Positions 1 through 5,401 of a stretch of 5,401 bases of DNA are shown here, piece by piece. The notes beneath the pieces were generated by a model, which saw only the letters and a program-made list of their open reading frames with translations, did not search any database and had not been told where the DNA came from. Every line of letters begins with the position of its first letter. Within the stretch, counting starts at the first letter, position 1. The DNA is from Phycisphaerae bacterium. Its GTDB lineage: Bacteria > Planctomycetota > Phycisphaerae > UBA1845 > Fen-1342. The stretch covers positions 1 to 5,401 of the forward strand of contig JALSRY010000774.1 in assembly GCA_026984555.1 (NCBI GenBank), read 5' to 3'. The position numbers and the translations under genes are program-made.

Positions 1-773
1 TCCGCCGCGTCCACGCTCACCAGCGAAGTGTTCATCCCGCATTCGAGAATCCGCTCGGGACGCCCGTTGACGATCACCGGCGCCGGCCGTAACCCGTGGC
101 TGTACCCGGCCAAAAGCACCCCCACGCGCTCGCACACGACGCCCGAATAGCCCGCCGAACCACGCGTCCGGCGAACGGCCGCGAGCCGTCCGGTCACACG
201 CACCGCACCGCGGTACAGCGCCAGCCCCGGCCGCACCGCGTCGAACCAGGCCTCCCGCTCGTTCAGCAGGCTCGTGGCCGCGGCGTGCAGCCGCAACCCC
301 TTCCCCGCCGTAAGCTGTCGAAGCCGCCGCGCAGCTTCGACATCGTTGCCGTGGGTGTAGACTTCGCTTGCCCCGCTGATGGCCAGCAGGTCATCGAGTT
401 GTTCCGGCTGGCAACCAAACCAGCCCATTCCGGTATCGACGCAGATCGCGACGGGCGTTCCCGCGAACCGCCGAGCCGCGCTGACACTGGTAACGGTAGG
501 GCGCAGCGACTCTTCGCGGCAGGTCGTCGCCCGGAGAGGGGGCGGGCCGAGCAGCAATCCCCCGCGACCGGCGGCCCGGGCCTCCCGCGCCGAGAAGAAC
601 GCGAAATCGTCAGCCACCGCCTCGATCGCGTCGATCACCCGCCGGGCGCCCAGCCCGTAGGCATCCGCCTTGACGACCGCGATCAGGGCGACCCCGGTCT
701 GCCTGCGGATCGCTTCGGCGGAAGCCCGCACGCGATCCAGATCGATCTCGACGCGGATGTGAGCGGATCTCAT
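1..773 (-). CDS. alr: Alanine racemase family protein, divergent, partial (C-terminus beyond left edge)
   Basis: PLP-dependent fold-type III racemase. The family interconverts L- and D-alanine in the cytoplasm to supply D-Ala for peptidoglycan. 257 residues are visible and no stop is reached. The start region IRVEIDLDRVRASAEAIRR matches the family N-terminus, followed by VVKADAYGLG with PLP lysine K35. Other family landmarks are DTGMG (113-117), YTH with H141, VRPGLALY with R181, GYSG with candidate catalytic Y209, and GYSHG (223-227). Several sites differ from Geobacillus Alr: C111 replaces the carbamylated Lys129, W118 replaces Arg136, the HxANS phosphate-loop motif reads HAAAT (163-167), and MD near 312-313 becomes MN (247-248). 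Spacings between motifs are shorter than usual. The ATG at 773 fits the family start, but its Shine-Dalgarno sequence is weak. The gene lies 155 bp downstream of rho on the same strand. Family membership is secure. Alanine racemase activity is inferred and could be altered or lost. Confidence 0.85.
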   Translation of the reverse strand, partial: MRSAHIRVEIDLDRVRASAEAIRRQTGVALIAVVKADAYGLGARRVIDAIEAVADDFAFFSAREARAAGRGGLLLGPPPLRATTCREESLRPTVTSVSAARRFAGTPVAICVDTGMGWFGCQPEQLDDLLAISGASEVYTHGNDVEAARRLRQLTAGKGLRLHAAATSLLNEREAWFDAVRPGLALYRGAVRVTGRLAAVRRTRGSAGYSGVVCERVGVLLAGYSHGLRPAPVIVNGRPERILECGMNTSLVSVDAA

Positions 774-928
774 GAAACTCTGGAGCCTGCTTGTTCTGGG
801 CGACAGCAAATCCCCGAGCCCACCCGCGGCGACGAGTAGGCGCGGCACCCCTCGGCCGGCTCGGTTCCGGCTCGCCTTCGACCGGCGATGGCCCGCGGTC
901 GGCGGCCGGCATCCCCCCACTGTGCGGA
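774..928. other. rho-alr intergenic region, no gene seen
   Basis: This 155-bp spacer between the rho stop and the alr-like start is very GC-rich. It contains a tandem 8-mer, ccggctcg, at 857-864 and 868-875. I see no convincing intrinsic terminator with a T-tract and no clear promoter for alr on the minus strand, so read-through from rho is possible but not shown. Confidence 0.4.
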
Positions 929-2509
929 TCAGGCCAGGTTCATGGTCATGAGAAAGACGGCGTTGGCCTCGGTCTTCTCCAGCCGGTTGCGAAGCAGCTC
1001 GACCGCCTCGACCGGGTTCATGTCGCTCAGCACCCGGCGAAGCATGTAAACCTTTTCCAGTTCCTTGGGATCGAGCAGCAACTCTTCCTTGCGCGTACCA
1101 CTGGCGGAAATGTTGATCGCCGGCCAGACACGCTTGTCCACCAATCGCCGATCGAGGTGCAGCTCGCTGTTGCCGGTGCCCTTGAACTCCTCGAAGATCA
1201 CCTCGTCCATCTTGCTGCCGGTATCGACGAGCGCGGTACCGATGATGGTCAGGCTGCCGCCCTCCTCGATGTTGCGAGCCGCGCCGAAAAACCGCTTCGG
1301 TTTCTGCAACGCGTTGGCATCGACACCGCCGGTGAGGATCTTGCCCGAGTGGGGCACTTCGGTGTTGTACGCCCGCGCCAGGCGCGTGATCGAATCGAGC
1401 AGAATCACAACGTCGTTGCCAAACTCGACCAACCGCTTGGCCTTGTCGATGACCATCTCCGCAACCTGGACGTGTCGGCTCGCGGGCTCGTCAAACGTCG
1501 AGCTGATGACCTCCGCCTTGGTCGCCCGCTGCATCTCGGTCACCTCTTCGGGCCGTTCGTCGATCAGCAGGATGATGACCTTGGCGTCCGGATGGTTGTG
1601 CGAAATCGCGTTGGCCATCTTCTGGAGCAGAACCGTCTTGCCGGTGCGCGGCGGCGCGACGATCAGCATCCGCTGTCCGAACCCGATCGGCGTGACCAGG
1701 TCCACGATCCGCATGTTGAGCTCTTCCGGCTTGGTCTCCAGGAAGATCCGCCGGTTGGGGTGCAGCGGCGTGAGATCCTCGAAATTCGTCTTTTCCGCCA
1801 CCGAGTCGGGACTCTGGTAATTGATCGCCTCGACCCGCAGCAATGCGAAATACCGTTCGGATTCCTTCGGCGGGCGAATCTGTCCCGCGACGATGTGCCC
1901 GTTGCGCAACCCGAAGCGCCGAATCTGCGAAGGGCTCACGTAAATGTCGTCCGGGCAGGGCAGGTAGTTGTACTCGGGGCTGCGCAGGAAGCCGAAGCCG
2001 TCGGGCAGCACCTCGAGCACACCTTCGCCGTAGAGCAATCCGTTCTGGTTGATGCGCGACTTGAGGATCTGGAAGATCAGCTCCTGCTTGGGCAGGCCGA
2101 CGTAGTCTTCGATATCTTCCTTCTTGGCGACTTCGTGCAGCTCGGCAACCGTCATTTTCTGAAGGTCGGTGATGTGCAGGTCGCCGCGCTTGACGCGCTC
2201 GTATTTCTCGTGGGTTTCCTGGTCGATGGGGGAGTTTTCGTCCACGTGCTTGCGGCGCGAGGCCTTCTTGGTGGCCTTGCCGTCGCCCGAAGCATTCCGC
2301 TTGCGAGTCTTGGCGGGCTTTTCCTTTTCCGTCTCGGCATCGACCGGGGCCGAGGCGTCGTCGTCAACGGTTTCGACGAACTTGGACTCGGGCGCGTCGG
2401 CGGCGCCGTCGTCGTCGGGCAGAATCACTTTCTCGCTCGCTTCGGGGATGTTCTCGGGGGTGTCCTCGGTTTTCTTCTTGCTGCGCGAGCGTGTCGTTGC
2501 TTTCGCCAT
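929..2509 (-). CDS. rho: Transcription termination factor Rho
   Basis: Hexameric RNA-dependent ATPase that loads on nascent C-rich RNA and terminates transcription in the cytoplasm. 526 residues from the chosen ATG. Residues 1-105 are a charged low-complexity extension rich in Lys, Asp and Glu. The Rho N-terminal helical domain lies at about 110-155, the cold-shock-like primary RNA site at about 157-232 ([12 protein letters not shown], 171-182), and the RecA-type ATPase from about 250. Walker A is APPRTGKT (285-292), the catalytic-Glu region is DERPEEVT (317-324), and Walker B ends at D372. The Q-loop SGKILTGG is at 388-395 and the R-loop TGSKMDE is at 430-436. All canonical residues are present. 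The start at 2509 is set by GGAG nine bases upstream. An in-frame TTG at 2599 would add 30 residues and overlap the coaE stop, but it is less likely. The extension makes it longer than the 419-residue E. coli Rho. It probably shares a transcript with coaE. Confidence 0.98.
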   Translation of the reverse strand: MAKATTRSRSKKKTEDTPENIPEASEKVILPDDDGAADAPESKFVETVDDDASAPVDAETEKEKPAKTRKRNASGDGKATKKASRRKHVDENSPIDQETHEKYERVKRGDLHITDLQKMTVAELHEVAKKEDIEDYVGLPKQELIFQILKSRINQNGLLYGEGVLEVLPDGFGFLRSPEYNYLPCPDDIYVSPSQIRRFGLRNGHIVAGQIRPPKESERYFALLRVEAINYQSPDSVAEKTNFEDLTPLHPNRRIFLETKPEELNMRIVDLVTPIGFGQRMLIVAPPRTGKTVLLQKMANAISHNHPDAKVIILLIDERPEEVTEMQRATKAEVISSTFDEPASRHVQVAEMVIDKAKRLVEFGNDVVILLDSITRLARAYNTEVPHSGKILTGGVDANALQKPKRFFGAARNIEEGGSLTIIGTALVDTGSKMDEVIFEEFKGTGNSELHLDRRLVDKRVWPAINISASGTRKEELLLDPKELEKVYMLRRVLSDMNPVEAVELLRNRLEKTEANAVFLMTMNLA

Positions 2510-2518
2510 GTTGTGATG

Positions 2519-2522
2519 CTCC
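2519..2522 (-). promoter_or_regulatory. Ribosome binding site deciding the rho start
   Basis: On the minus strand GGAG sits nine bases before the ATG at 2509 (ggagcatcacaacatg). This favours the 526-residue form over the in-frame TTG at 2599, whose extra 30 codons do not look like Rho sequence. Confidence 0.75.
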
Positions 2523-2595
2523 AAGATACCTTCATTGGGAAAGTGCCGGAACGGCCATGCGGTACGACCGTCGCGGCGGGGTGTTGCGACCGTGC

Positions 2596-3219
2596 TCAAC
2601 GATCGGATGCGTGTTCGGCGATTATCCGTTCAAATACGTTCTTCACCTGCGTGTGCAGTTGGGCGCGTGTGCCTTCGTTGCGGATTACATACTGGCACCG
2701 GGAACGCTTCTCGGCGAGCGGCAACTGCCACCGCTCCCGGAGCCGAAGTTCCCGGAGGCTCCACCCCCGCTGTTTCCGCAACCGTTCTGCTCGTCGGGTT
2801 TCGCTGGCCTCAACAAAAACGACGGCATCGCACTCGCGGTCGAGGGAGCTTTCAAACAGAAGCGGGGAATCAAGGATGATGGCTTTGACCTTCGGGTCCC
2901 CAGCACTCGCCCTGATGATATCCGCCCGCCGACGGGCAATCAAGGGATGTACCAAAGATTCCAGTCGGCGTTTTTTCTCCGCATCCTCGAACACCAGCCG
3001 GGCCAAGGCCCCCCGGTCGACCTTGCCATCCACGCCAACCACCCCGTCTCCCCACCACGACCGCAGCGTCCGCGCAACTTCCGGCCGCGACAGGACTTCC
3101 CGATTGAGCTCGTCCGACGAAATCACCAGCCCCCCCAGTGCCCCGAACGCCTGTGCGACCGCCGACTTGCCCGCTCCGATCCCCCCGCTGATTCCTATGA
3201 TCGGCTTCGAGCCGCCCAT
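2596..3219 (-). CDS. coaE: Dephospho-CoA kinase
   Basis: Catalyses the last step of coenzyme A synthesis, ATP-dependent phosphorylation of the 3'-hydroxyl of dephospho-CoA, in the cytoplasm. It has 207 residues, a normal length for the family. The P-loop GGIGAGKS is at 12-19. The acidic residue of the substrate site is in [11 protein letters not shown] (D36), the family motif VHPLI is at 90-94, and the conserved LDSPLLFES is at 116-124. The arginine-rich lid region is around 142-164 ([13 protein letters not shown], then RERW). The ATG at 3219 starts just before the conserved KPIIGISGG segment and has a GGGG run about eight bases upstream. An in-frame ATG at 3270 would add 17 unconserved residues. 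The gene ends 86 bp before rho on the same strand. coaE next to rho is also seen in Chlamydia, where polA precedes coaE. Here the upstream neighbour is instead a divergent B12-GTPase gene. Confidence 0.95.
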   Translation of the reverse strand: MGGSKPIIGISGGIGAGKSAVAQAFGALGGLVISSDELNREVLSRPEVARTLRSWWGDGVVGVDGKVDRGALARLVFEDAEKKRRLESLVHPLIARRRADIIRASAGDPKVKAIILDSPLLFESSLDRECDAVVFVEASETRRAERLRKQRGWSLRELRLRERWQLPLAEKRSRCQYVIRNEGTRAQLHTQVKNVFERIIAEHASDR

Positions 3220-3258
3220 CGCTAAACCCCGAAAAACCCGCACACGCCCGACGCCCCG

Positions 3259-3287
3259 ACTTTGAACCATCGCCCCGCGCTTGTCAA
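3259..3287 (-). promoter_or_regulatory. Candidate sigma70-type promoter for coaE-rho
   Basis: On the minus strand a perfect -35 hexamer TTGACA (3287-3282) is followed after 17 bp by CAAAGT (3264-3259), which matches TATAAT at three positions. Transcription would begin near 3252, downstream of the ATG at 3270, so it agrees with the 3219 start for coaE. The -10 is weak, so this is only a candidate. Confidence 0.4.
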
Positions 3288-3308
3288 TCGCACACTTGCC
3301 GCTAAAGT
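3281..3308 (+). promoter_or_regulatory. Candidate sigma70-type promoter for the B12-GTPase gene
   Basis: TTGTCA (3281-3286, five of six matches to TTGACA) and TAAAGT (3303-3308, four of six to TATAAT) are separated by 16 bp. The start would be near 3315, leaving a leader of about 50 bases. Its -35 overlaps the minus-strand TTGACA almost exactly. No experimental support is available. Confidence 0.4.
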
Positions 3309-3355
3309 TGCGCTTCCGGCTGCGACTCAGAACCGTGGAATCGGGGGGCGGTTAC

Positions 3356-3360
3356 GGTGA
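3356..3360 (+). promoter_or_regulatory. Ribosome binding site deciding the B12-GTPase start
   Basis: GGTGA lies eight bases before the ATG at 3369 and matches the anti-Shine-Dalgarno complement AGGTGA. The alternative GTG at 3357 lies inside this motif and would rely on the G-run at 3343-3348. The two starts differ by only four residues. Confidence 0.5.
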
Positions 3361-3368
3361 TTGATCTC

Positions 3369-4499
3369 ATGGCACGACCCATTCGCGTTCTCATCTCCAA
3401 GATCGGACTCGACGGCCACGACCGCGGGGCGAAACTCATCGTCCGAAACCTGCGTGACGCCGGCATGGAGGTCATCTACACCGGGCTCTGGCAAACCCCC
3501 CAGGCCACCGTGCTTGCCGCCGTCCAGGAAGACGTGGATGTGATCGGCGTGAGCCTGCTCTCGGCCGCCCACATGGCCATCATGCCCCAGGTCGTCCAGC
3601 TCTGCCACGACCACGGCATCCCCGATGTCCCCGTCGTCGTCGGCGGAATCATCCCCGAGCAGGACCACGAGCCGCTGCGCAAAGCCGGAGTCGCCGGCGT
3701 GTTCAACCCCGGGACCCCCATGCAGACGATCGTCGAAGCCACCCGAAAACTCGCCGCCGACTACCGCGCAAAACGCGCCGCCCGCGATACGAAACCCGAT
3801 CTGCACACCGTCGCCGGCCTCGCGAGAGCGATCACGCTCGTCGTCGAGGACCATGCCGACCTGCTCCCCGTCGATCTCGCCACCCCCCCAGCCAACGCCG
3901 TCTGCGTCGGTATCACCGGCTCGCCCGGCGTCGGCAAAAGCACGCTGATCGGCCGGCTCGCCCGCGAATTCCGCGCACGCGCCAAACGTGTGGCCGTGAT
4001 CGCCGTCGATCCCTCCAGCCCGCTGACCGGCGGGTCGTTGCTCGGCGATCGACTACGCATGATGCCCACCGAACCCGATGACGGGCTGTTCGTGCGCAGC
4101 ATGTCCTCTTCCGGACAGAGCGGGGGCTTGGCACCGCGTACGGCCGACGTCGCCCGGCTCCTGGCCAACGCCGGCTTCGAAATCGTGCTGATCGAAACCG
4201 TCGGGGCGGGGCAAAACGATGTCGCCGTGCGCGAAATCGCCGACGAGGTGCTCTTGCTGCTCATGCCCGGCGCGGGAGACGCCGTCCAGTTCACCAAGGC
4301 CGGCGTGGTCGAGATCGCCACCGGCCTGGTCGTCAACAAGGCCGATCTCCCCGGCGCCGACAACACCATCCGCGAGCTGCGCGAAACCCTCGACGACGCA
4401 CGCCCCATCTGGGCCGTCAGTTCGCTGCGTGGCGAGGGGTTCGAGCCCCTGTGCGACTGGATCGAACAACGCCCCCGCGCCGCTGCCCCAACCCGGTAA
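3369..4499 (+). CDS. B12-binding domain fused to MeaB/ArgK-type GTPase (IcmF-like half without mutase barrel)
   Basis: 376 residues in two domains. Residues 3-125 are a cobalamin-binding domain of the methylmalonyl-CoA mutase C-terminal/small-subunit type, with DGHDRG (15-20) as the DxHxxG base-off/His-on motif, SLL (62-64) as SxL, and VGG (91-93). After a linker rich in Ala, Arg and Lys (about 126-145), a G3E GTPase of the MeaB/ArgK family follows. Its P-loop is GSPGVGKST (184-192), its Switch I-like segment is DPSSPLTGGSLLGDRLRM (214-231), its G3 region is ETVGAGQND (276-284), its G4 motif is NKAD (323-326), and its G5 region is near S351-S352. MeaB proteins load and protect adenosylcobalamin on acyl-CoA mutases. 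The B12-GTPase order matches the N-terminal half of IcmF, but the catalytic TIM barrel is absent. The C-terminus stops soon after G5, so the usual MeaB dimerisation arm seems missing. I infer that it pairs with a mutase large subunit encoded elsewhere. It is transcribed divergently from coaE. A GTG at 3357 is an alternative start giving 380 residues. Confidence 0.93.
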   Translation: MARPIRVLISKIGLDGHDRGAKLIVRNLRDAGMEVIYTGLWQTPQATVLAAVQEDVDVIGVSLLSAAHMAIMPQVVQLCHDHGIPDVPVVVGGIIPEQDHEPLRKAGVAGVFNPGTPMQTIVEATRKLAADYRAKRAARDTKPDLHTVAGLARAITLVVEDHADLLPVDLATPPANAVCVGITGSPGVGKSTLIGRLAREFRARAKRVAVIAVDPSSPLTGGSLLGDRLRMMPTEPDDGLFVRSMSSSGQSGGLAPRTADVARLLANAGFEIVLIETVGAGQNDVAVREIADEVLLLLMPGAGDAVQFTKAGVVEIATGLVVNKADLPGADNTIRELRETLDDARPIWAVSSLRGEGFEPLCDWIEQRPRAAAPTR

Positions 4500-4562
4500 A
4501 CCACCCGGAACCTCCGTCGGGCTCCGATCGCCCCGCACCGCCCACGCCTTTCCCTGCCATGC

Positions 4563-4612
4563 GTTAGGCCCGACCCGCCTTGACGTACCCACCGCCTGTT
4601 AGGACCGACCCG
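4563..4612. repeat. 15-bp imperfect direct repeat pair
   Basis: GTTAGGCCCGACCCG at 4563-4577 recurs as GTTAGGACCGACCCG at 4598-4612, with one mismatch and starts 35 bp apart. The 20-bp spacer contains TTGACG at 4580-4585. The pair lies between two genes and could be a paired protein-binding site, or a chance or short non-coding repeat. A partial echo, ATTAGGCC, occurs at 4978-4985. Confidence 0.55.
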
Positions 4613-4639
4613 GACTGTCACCAGCCCGCGCCATACTTC

Positions 4640-4687
4640 CCCCGCACGCATCGCCCCGGTCGGGCGACCGGAGCGTCGGGTGCGGGG
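4640..4687 (+). other. Long interrupted stem-loop in the leader of the 67-residue gene
   Basis: The outer stem CCCCGCAC (4640-4647) pairs with GTGCGGGG (4680-4687). Inside it CGC (4652-4654) pairs with GCG (4673-4675), and CCGGTC (4656-4661) pairs with GACCGG (4666-4671) around a GGGC tetraloop. An asymmetric-content 4x4 internal loop and one C-A mismatch interrupt it. No T-run follows, so it is not a classic intrinsic terminator. Confidence 0.45.
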
Positions 4688-4704
4688 CACGGCGGCCGGT
4701 CGCC
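4663..4704 (+). other. Alternative stem-loop, mutually exclusive with the preceding one
   Basis: GGCGACCGG (4663-4671) is a perfect 9-bp complement of CCGGTCGCC (4696-4704), with an inner GTGC-GGG-GCAC hairpin (4680-4690). It uses the same GACCGG strand as the 4640-4687 stem, so the two folds cannot coexist. The alternative stem ends directly before the ribosome binding site GGTGGAG (4705-4711). Confidence 0.4.
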
Positions 4705-4718
4705 GGTGGAGCAGGCAC

Positions 4719-4922
4719 ATGCAAACCGACAAACGGTGCTACTACGTGATCATCTCCCGCAGCATGAGCGAACCACGGGTGCGCTTCGGCTTTGCCCGGC
4801 GAGCCGGCGCCCTGATCGATGTGAGCATGGAGCGTTGGACGGTACTCTCGCACCGGCTGCGCGAAGACGGATTCCGAATCGTCCGTTGTCGTATCGCCGA
4901 TGTGTTTTCGACCGAACCGTGA
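4719..4922 (+). CDS. Small hypothetical protein, 67 residues
   Basis: I do not recognise this protein. It begins MQTDKRCYYVIISRS and contains two apparent strand-helix units: CYYVIISRS (7-15), then GALIDVSMERWTVLSHRLREDG (about 29-50), ending with a hydrophobic strand FRIVRCRIADVF (about 51-62). It is rich in arginine, has no signal peptide or membrane segment, and looks like a small soluble alpha/beta protein. The ATG at 4719 is chosen for GGTGGAG seven bases upstream. An upstream in-frame ATG at 4680 would add 13 unlikely residues. Codon third positions are mostly G or C, as in neighbouring genes, which supports real coding. It lies 219 bp after the B12-GTPase gene, behind a structured leader, so it is probably transcribed separately or conditionally. 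A competing open frame on the opposite strand covers the same bases but has composition typical of an antisense shadow. Confidence 0.6.
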   Translation: MQTDKRCYYVIISRSMSEPRVRFGFARRAGALIDVSMERWTVLSHRLREDGFRIVRCRIADVFSTEP

Positions 4923-4993
4923 CTCCGACACGTGCCCCCCGGTCTGCGCCACGCGACAACCAGGTCGCATAGGCCGCATTAGGCCTTCCGAGG

Positions 4994-4999
4994 TACAAT
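4994..4999 (+). promoter_or_regulatory. Candidate -10 element before the small membrane protein
   Basis: TACAAT matches TATAAT at five of six positions and stands out in a GC-rich gap. No good -35 hexamer is found 15-18 bp upstream, so the promoter would need an activator or another sigma factor. A start near 5006 would place the 5011-5035 hairpin inside the leader. Confidence 0.3.
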
Positions 5000-5010
5000 C
5001 CCACGCGACG

Positions 5011-5035
5011 GGCCCGCGTTCGCCGCGGGTTGTTT
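5011..5035 (+). terminator. Terminator-like hairpin
   Basis: CCCGCG (5013-5018) pairs with CGCGGG (5024-5029) around a TTCGC loop. Two G-T wobbles (5011-5012 with 5030-5031) can extend the stem. TTGTTT (5030-5035) follows, giving the GC stem and U-rich tail of an intrinsic terminator, though the tail is short. It could end the 67-residue gene transcript, or act as an attenuator before the gene at 5059. Confidence 0.4.
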
Positions 5036-5058
5036 CCGATCCGGCCGGAGGTTACGTG

Positions 5059-5322
5059 ATGAAACTCAACGTGCTGGCCGCCGCCCTGTGCGGCGGGATC
5101 GTATGGGGTGTCGGACTGCTGGCGCTGACCTGGTGGATCATCGCGTTCGACGGTGCCACCGGCGAGCCGACGTTCATCGGCCGCGTGTACCGCGGCTACA
5201 ACATCAGCGCGACGGGAAGCCTGATCGGGCTGATCTGGGCCTTGTGTGATGGGTTTGTGGGCGGTGCCGTGGTGGCGTGGCTGTACAACACGTTCGCCGA
5301 CCGGCTCGCACGCTCGCGATAA
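5059..5322 (+). CDS. Small two-helix membrane protein, holin-like family
   Basis: 87 residues with two predicted membrane helices. The first is about 5-30 (LAAALCGGIVWGVGLLALTW then WIIAF) and the second about 52-79 (TGSLIGLIWALCDGFVGGAV then VAWLYNTF). A polar link with FIGRVYRGYNIS (39-50) joins them, and a short basic tail, ADRLARSR, ends the protein. The glycine-rich helix faces and WxxxDGxxGG pattern resemble short chromosomal proteins that databases often name bacteriophage holin or membrane-associated protein. That name comes from memory of the family and does not show a lytic role. No endolysin or other phage gene lies beside it here. The start ATG at 5059 is supported by GGAGG seven bases upstream. 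A GTG at 5056 is an in-frame alternative that adds one residue. Confidence 0.8.
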   Translation: MKLNVLAAALCGGIVWGVGLLALTWWIIAFDGATGEPTFIGRVYRGYNISATGSLIGLIWALCDGFVGGAVVAWLYNTFADRLARSR

Positions 5323-5342
5323 CCAGGCGGGTACATGCACCG

Positions 5343-5356
5343 CCGGGTCGACCCGG
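5343..5356. repeat. Perfect 14-bp palindrome after the membrane protein gene
   Basis: CCGGGTCGACCCGG is a perfect 14-bp inverted repeat with no loop, 20 bp after the stop at 5322. It could be a dimeric protein-binding site. An overlapping weaker pairing, GGCGG (5326-5330) with CCGCC (5340-5344), is also possible. No T-run follows, so a terminator role is not supported. Confidence 0.45.
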
Positions 5357-5401
5357 ACACGCGCGGGCGACCGGCTGGGAACAGGCACGCCAGGCGCGCG
5401 G

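Noticed and set aside
2510..2599. In-frame TTG at 2599 as the rho start, overlapping the coaE stop
   Set aside because: The stop-start overlap is attractive for coupling, but the ATG at 2509 has a good GGAG and the extra 30 residues do not resemble Rho.
791..3265. Very long plus-strand open frame (824 codons) across rho and coaE
   Set aside because: It runs antisense to two clearly recognised genes. GC-rich codon use removes stops from the opposite strand, and its translation matches no family I know.
4580..4608. TTGACG as the -35 of a promoter for the 67-residue gene
   Set aside because: No acceptable -10 lies 15-19 bp downstream; the best nearby hexamer, TAGGAC, is only 14 bp away with three matches.
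3761..4732. Long minus-strand open frame opposite the B12-GTPase gene
   Set aside because: It overlaps a gene with intact cobalamin and GTPase motifs, and its product is Arg-, Ser- and Pro-rich shadow sequence.
5059..5322. Prophage or lysis cassette suggested by the holin-like protein
   Set aside because: No endolysin, phage structural gene, integrase or attachment site is visible, and similar proteins occur as isolated chromosomal genes.
5326..5344. GGCGG/CCGCC hairpin as a terminator after the membrane protein gene
   Set aside because: The stem is five base pairs with a nine-base loop and no T-run follows.
4750..5388. Minus-strand open frame of 212 codons opposite the two small genes
   Set aside because: It covers both plus-strand genes, which have better ribosome binding sites and protein-like sequence. 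Its own composition is typical of an antisense shadow.
1..5401. CRISPR, toxin-antitoxin, defence island or transposon
   Set aside because: No regularly spaced repeats, transposase, terminal inverted repeats or recognised defence motifs were found on either strand.

Overview
This is a GC-rich bacterial stretch with dense coding and few long gaps. It carries three minus-strand genes on the left and three plus-strand genes on the right, arranged divergently about a short intergenic region near 3220-3368. No phage, transposon, CRISPR, tRNA or rRNA signal was recognised. The coaE-rho order resembles that of PVC bacteria (Chlamydia has polA-coaE-rho). With the high GC and the lysine-rich N-terminal extension on Rho, this makes a planctomycete-like organism my best guess. 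That is inference from gene order and protein style only.

Left arm, minus strand, in order of transcription: coaE (dephospho-CoA kinase, last step of CoA synthesis), rho (transcription termination factor) and a partial alr-like gene (alanine racemase family, running off the left edge). coaE and rho are 86 bp apart and rho and alr are 155 bp apart, so they could form one operon. Rho has every canonical ATPase and RNA-binding motif. The alr product keeps the PLP lysine and several ligands, but several usually conserved active-site positions are replaced.

Right arm, plus strand: first comes a 376-residue fusion of a B12-binding domain (acyl-CoA mutase small-subunit type) to a MeaB/ArgK-type G3E GTPase. 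This is the N-terminal half of the IcmF layout without the catalytic mutase barrel, so it probably works with a separately encoded mutase large subunit. Then comes a 219-bp gap holding a 15-bp direct repeat pair and overlapping, mutually exclusive stem-loops, and then a 67-residue protein of unknown function. A terminator-like hairpin follows, and last an 87-residue two-helix membrane protein resembling small proteins often labelled holin-like.

Most of the window is ordinary housekeeping. The parts most worth a second look are the B12-GTPase fusion, the altered alanine racemase active site, and the structured, repeat-bearing leader in front of the 67-residue gene.
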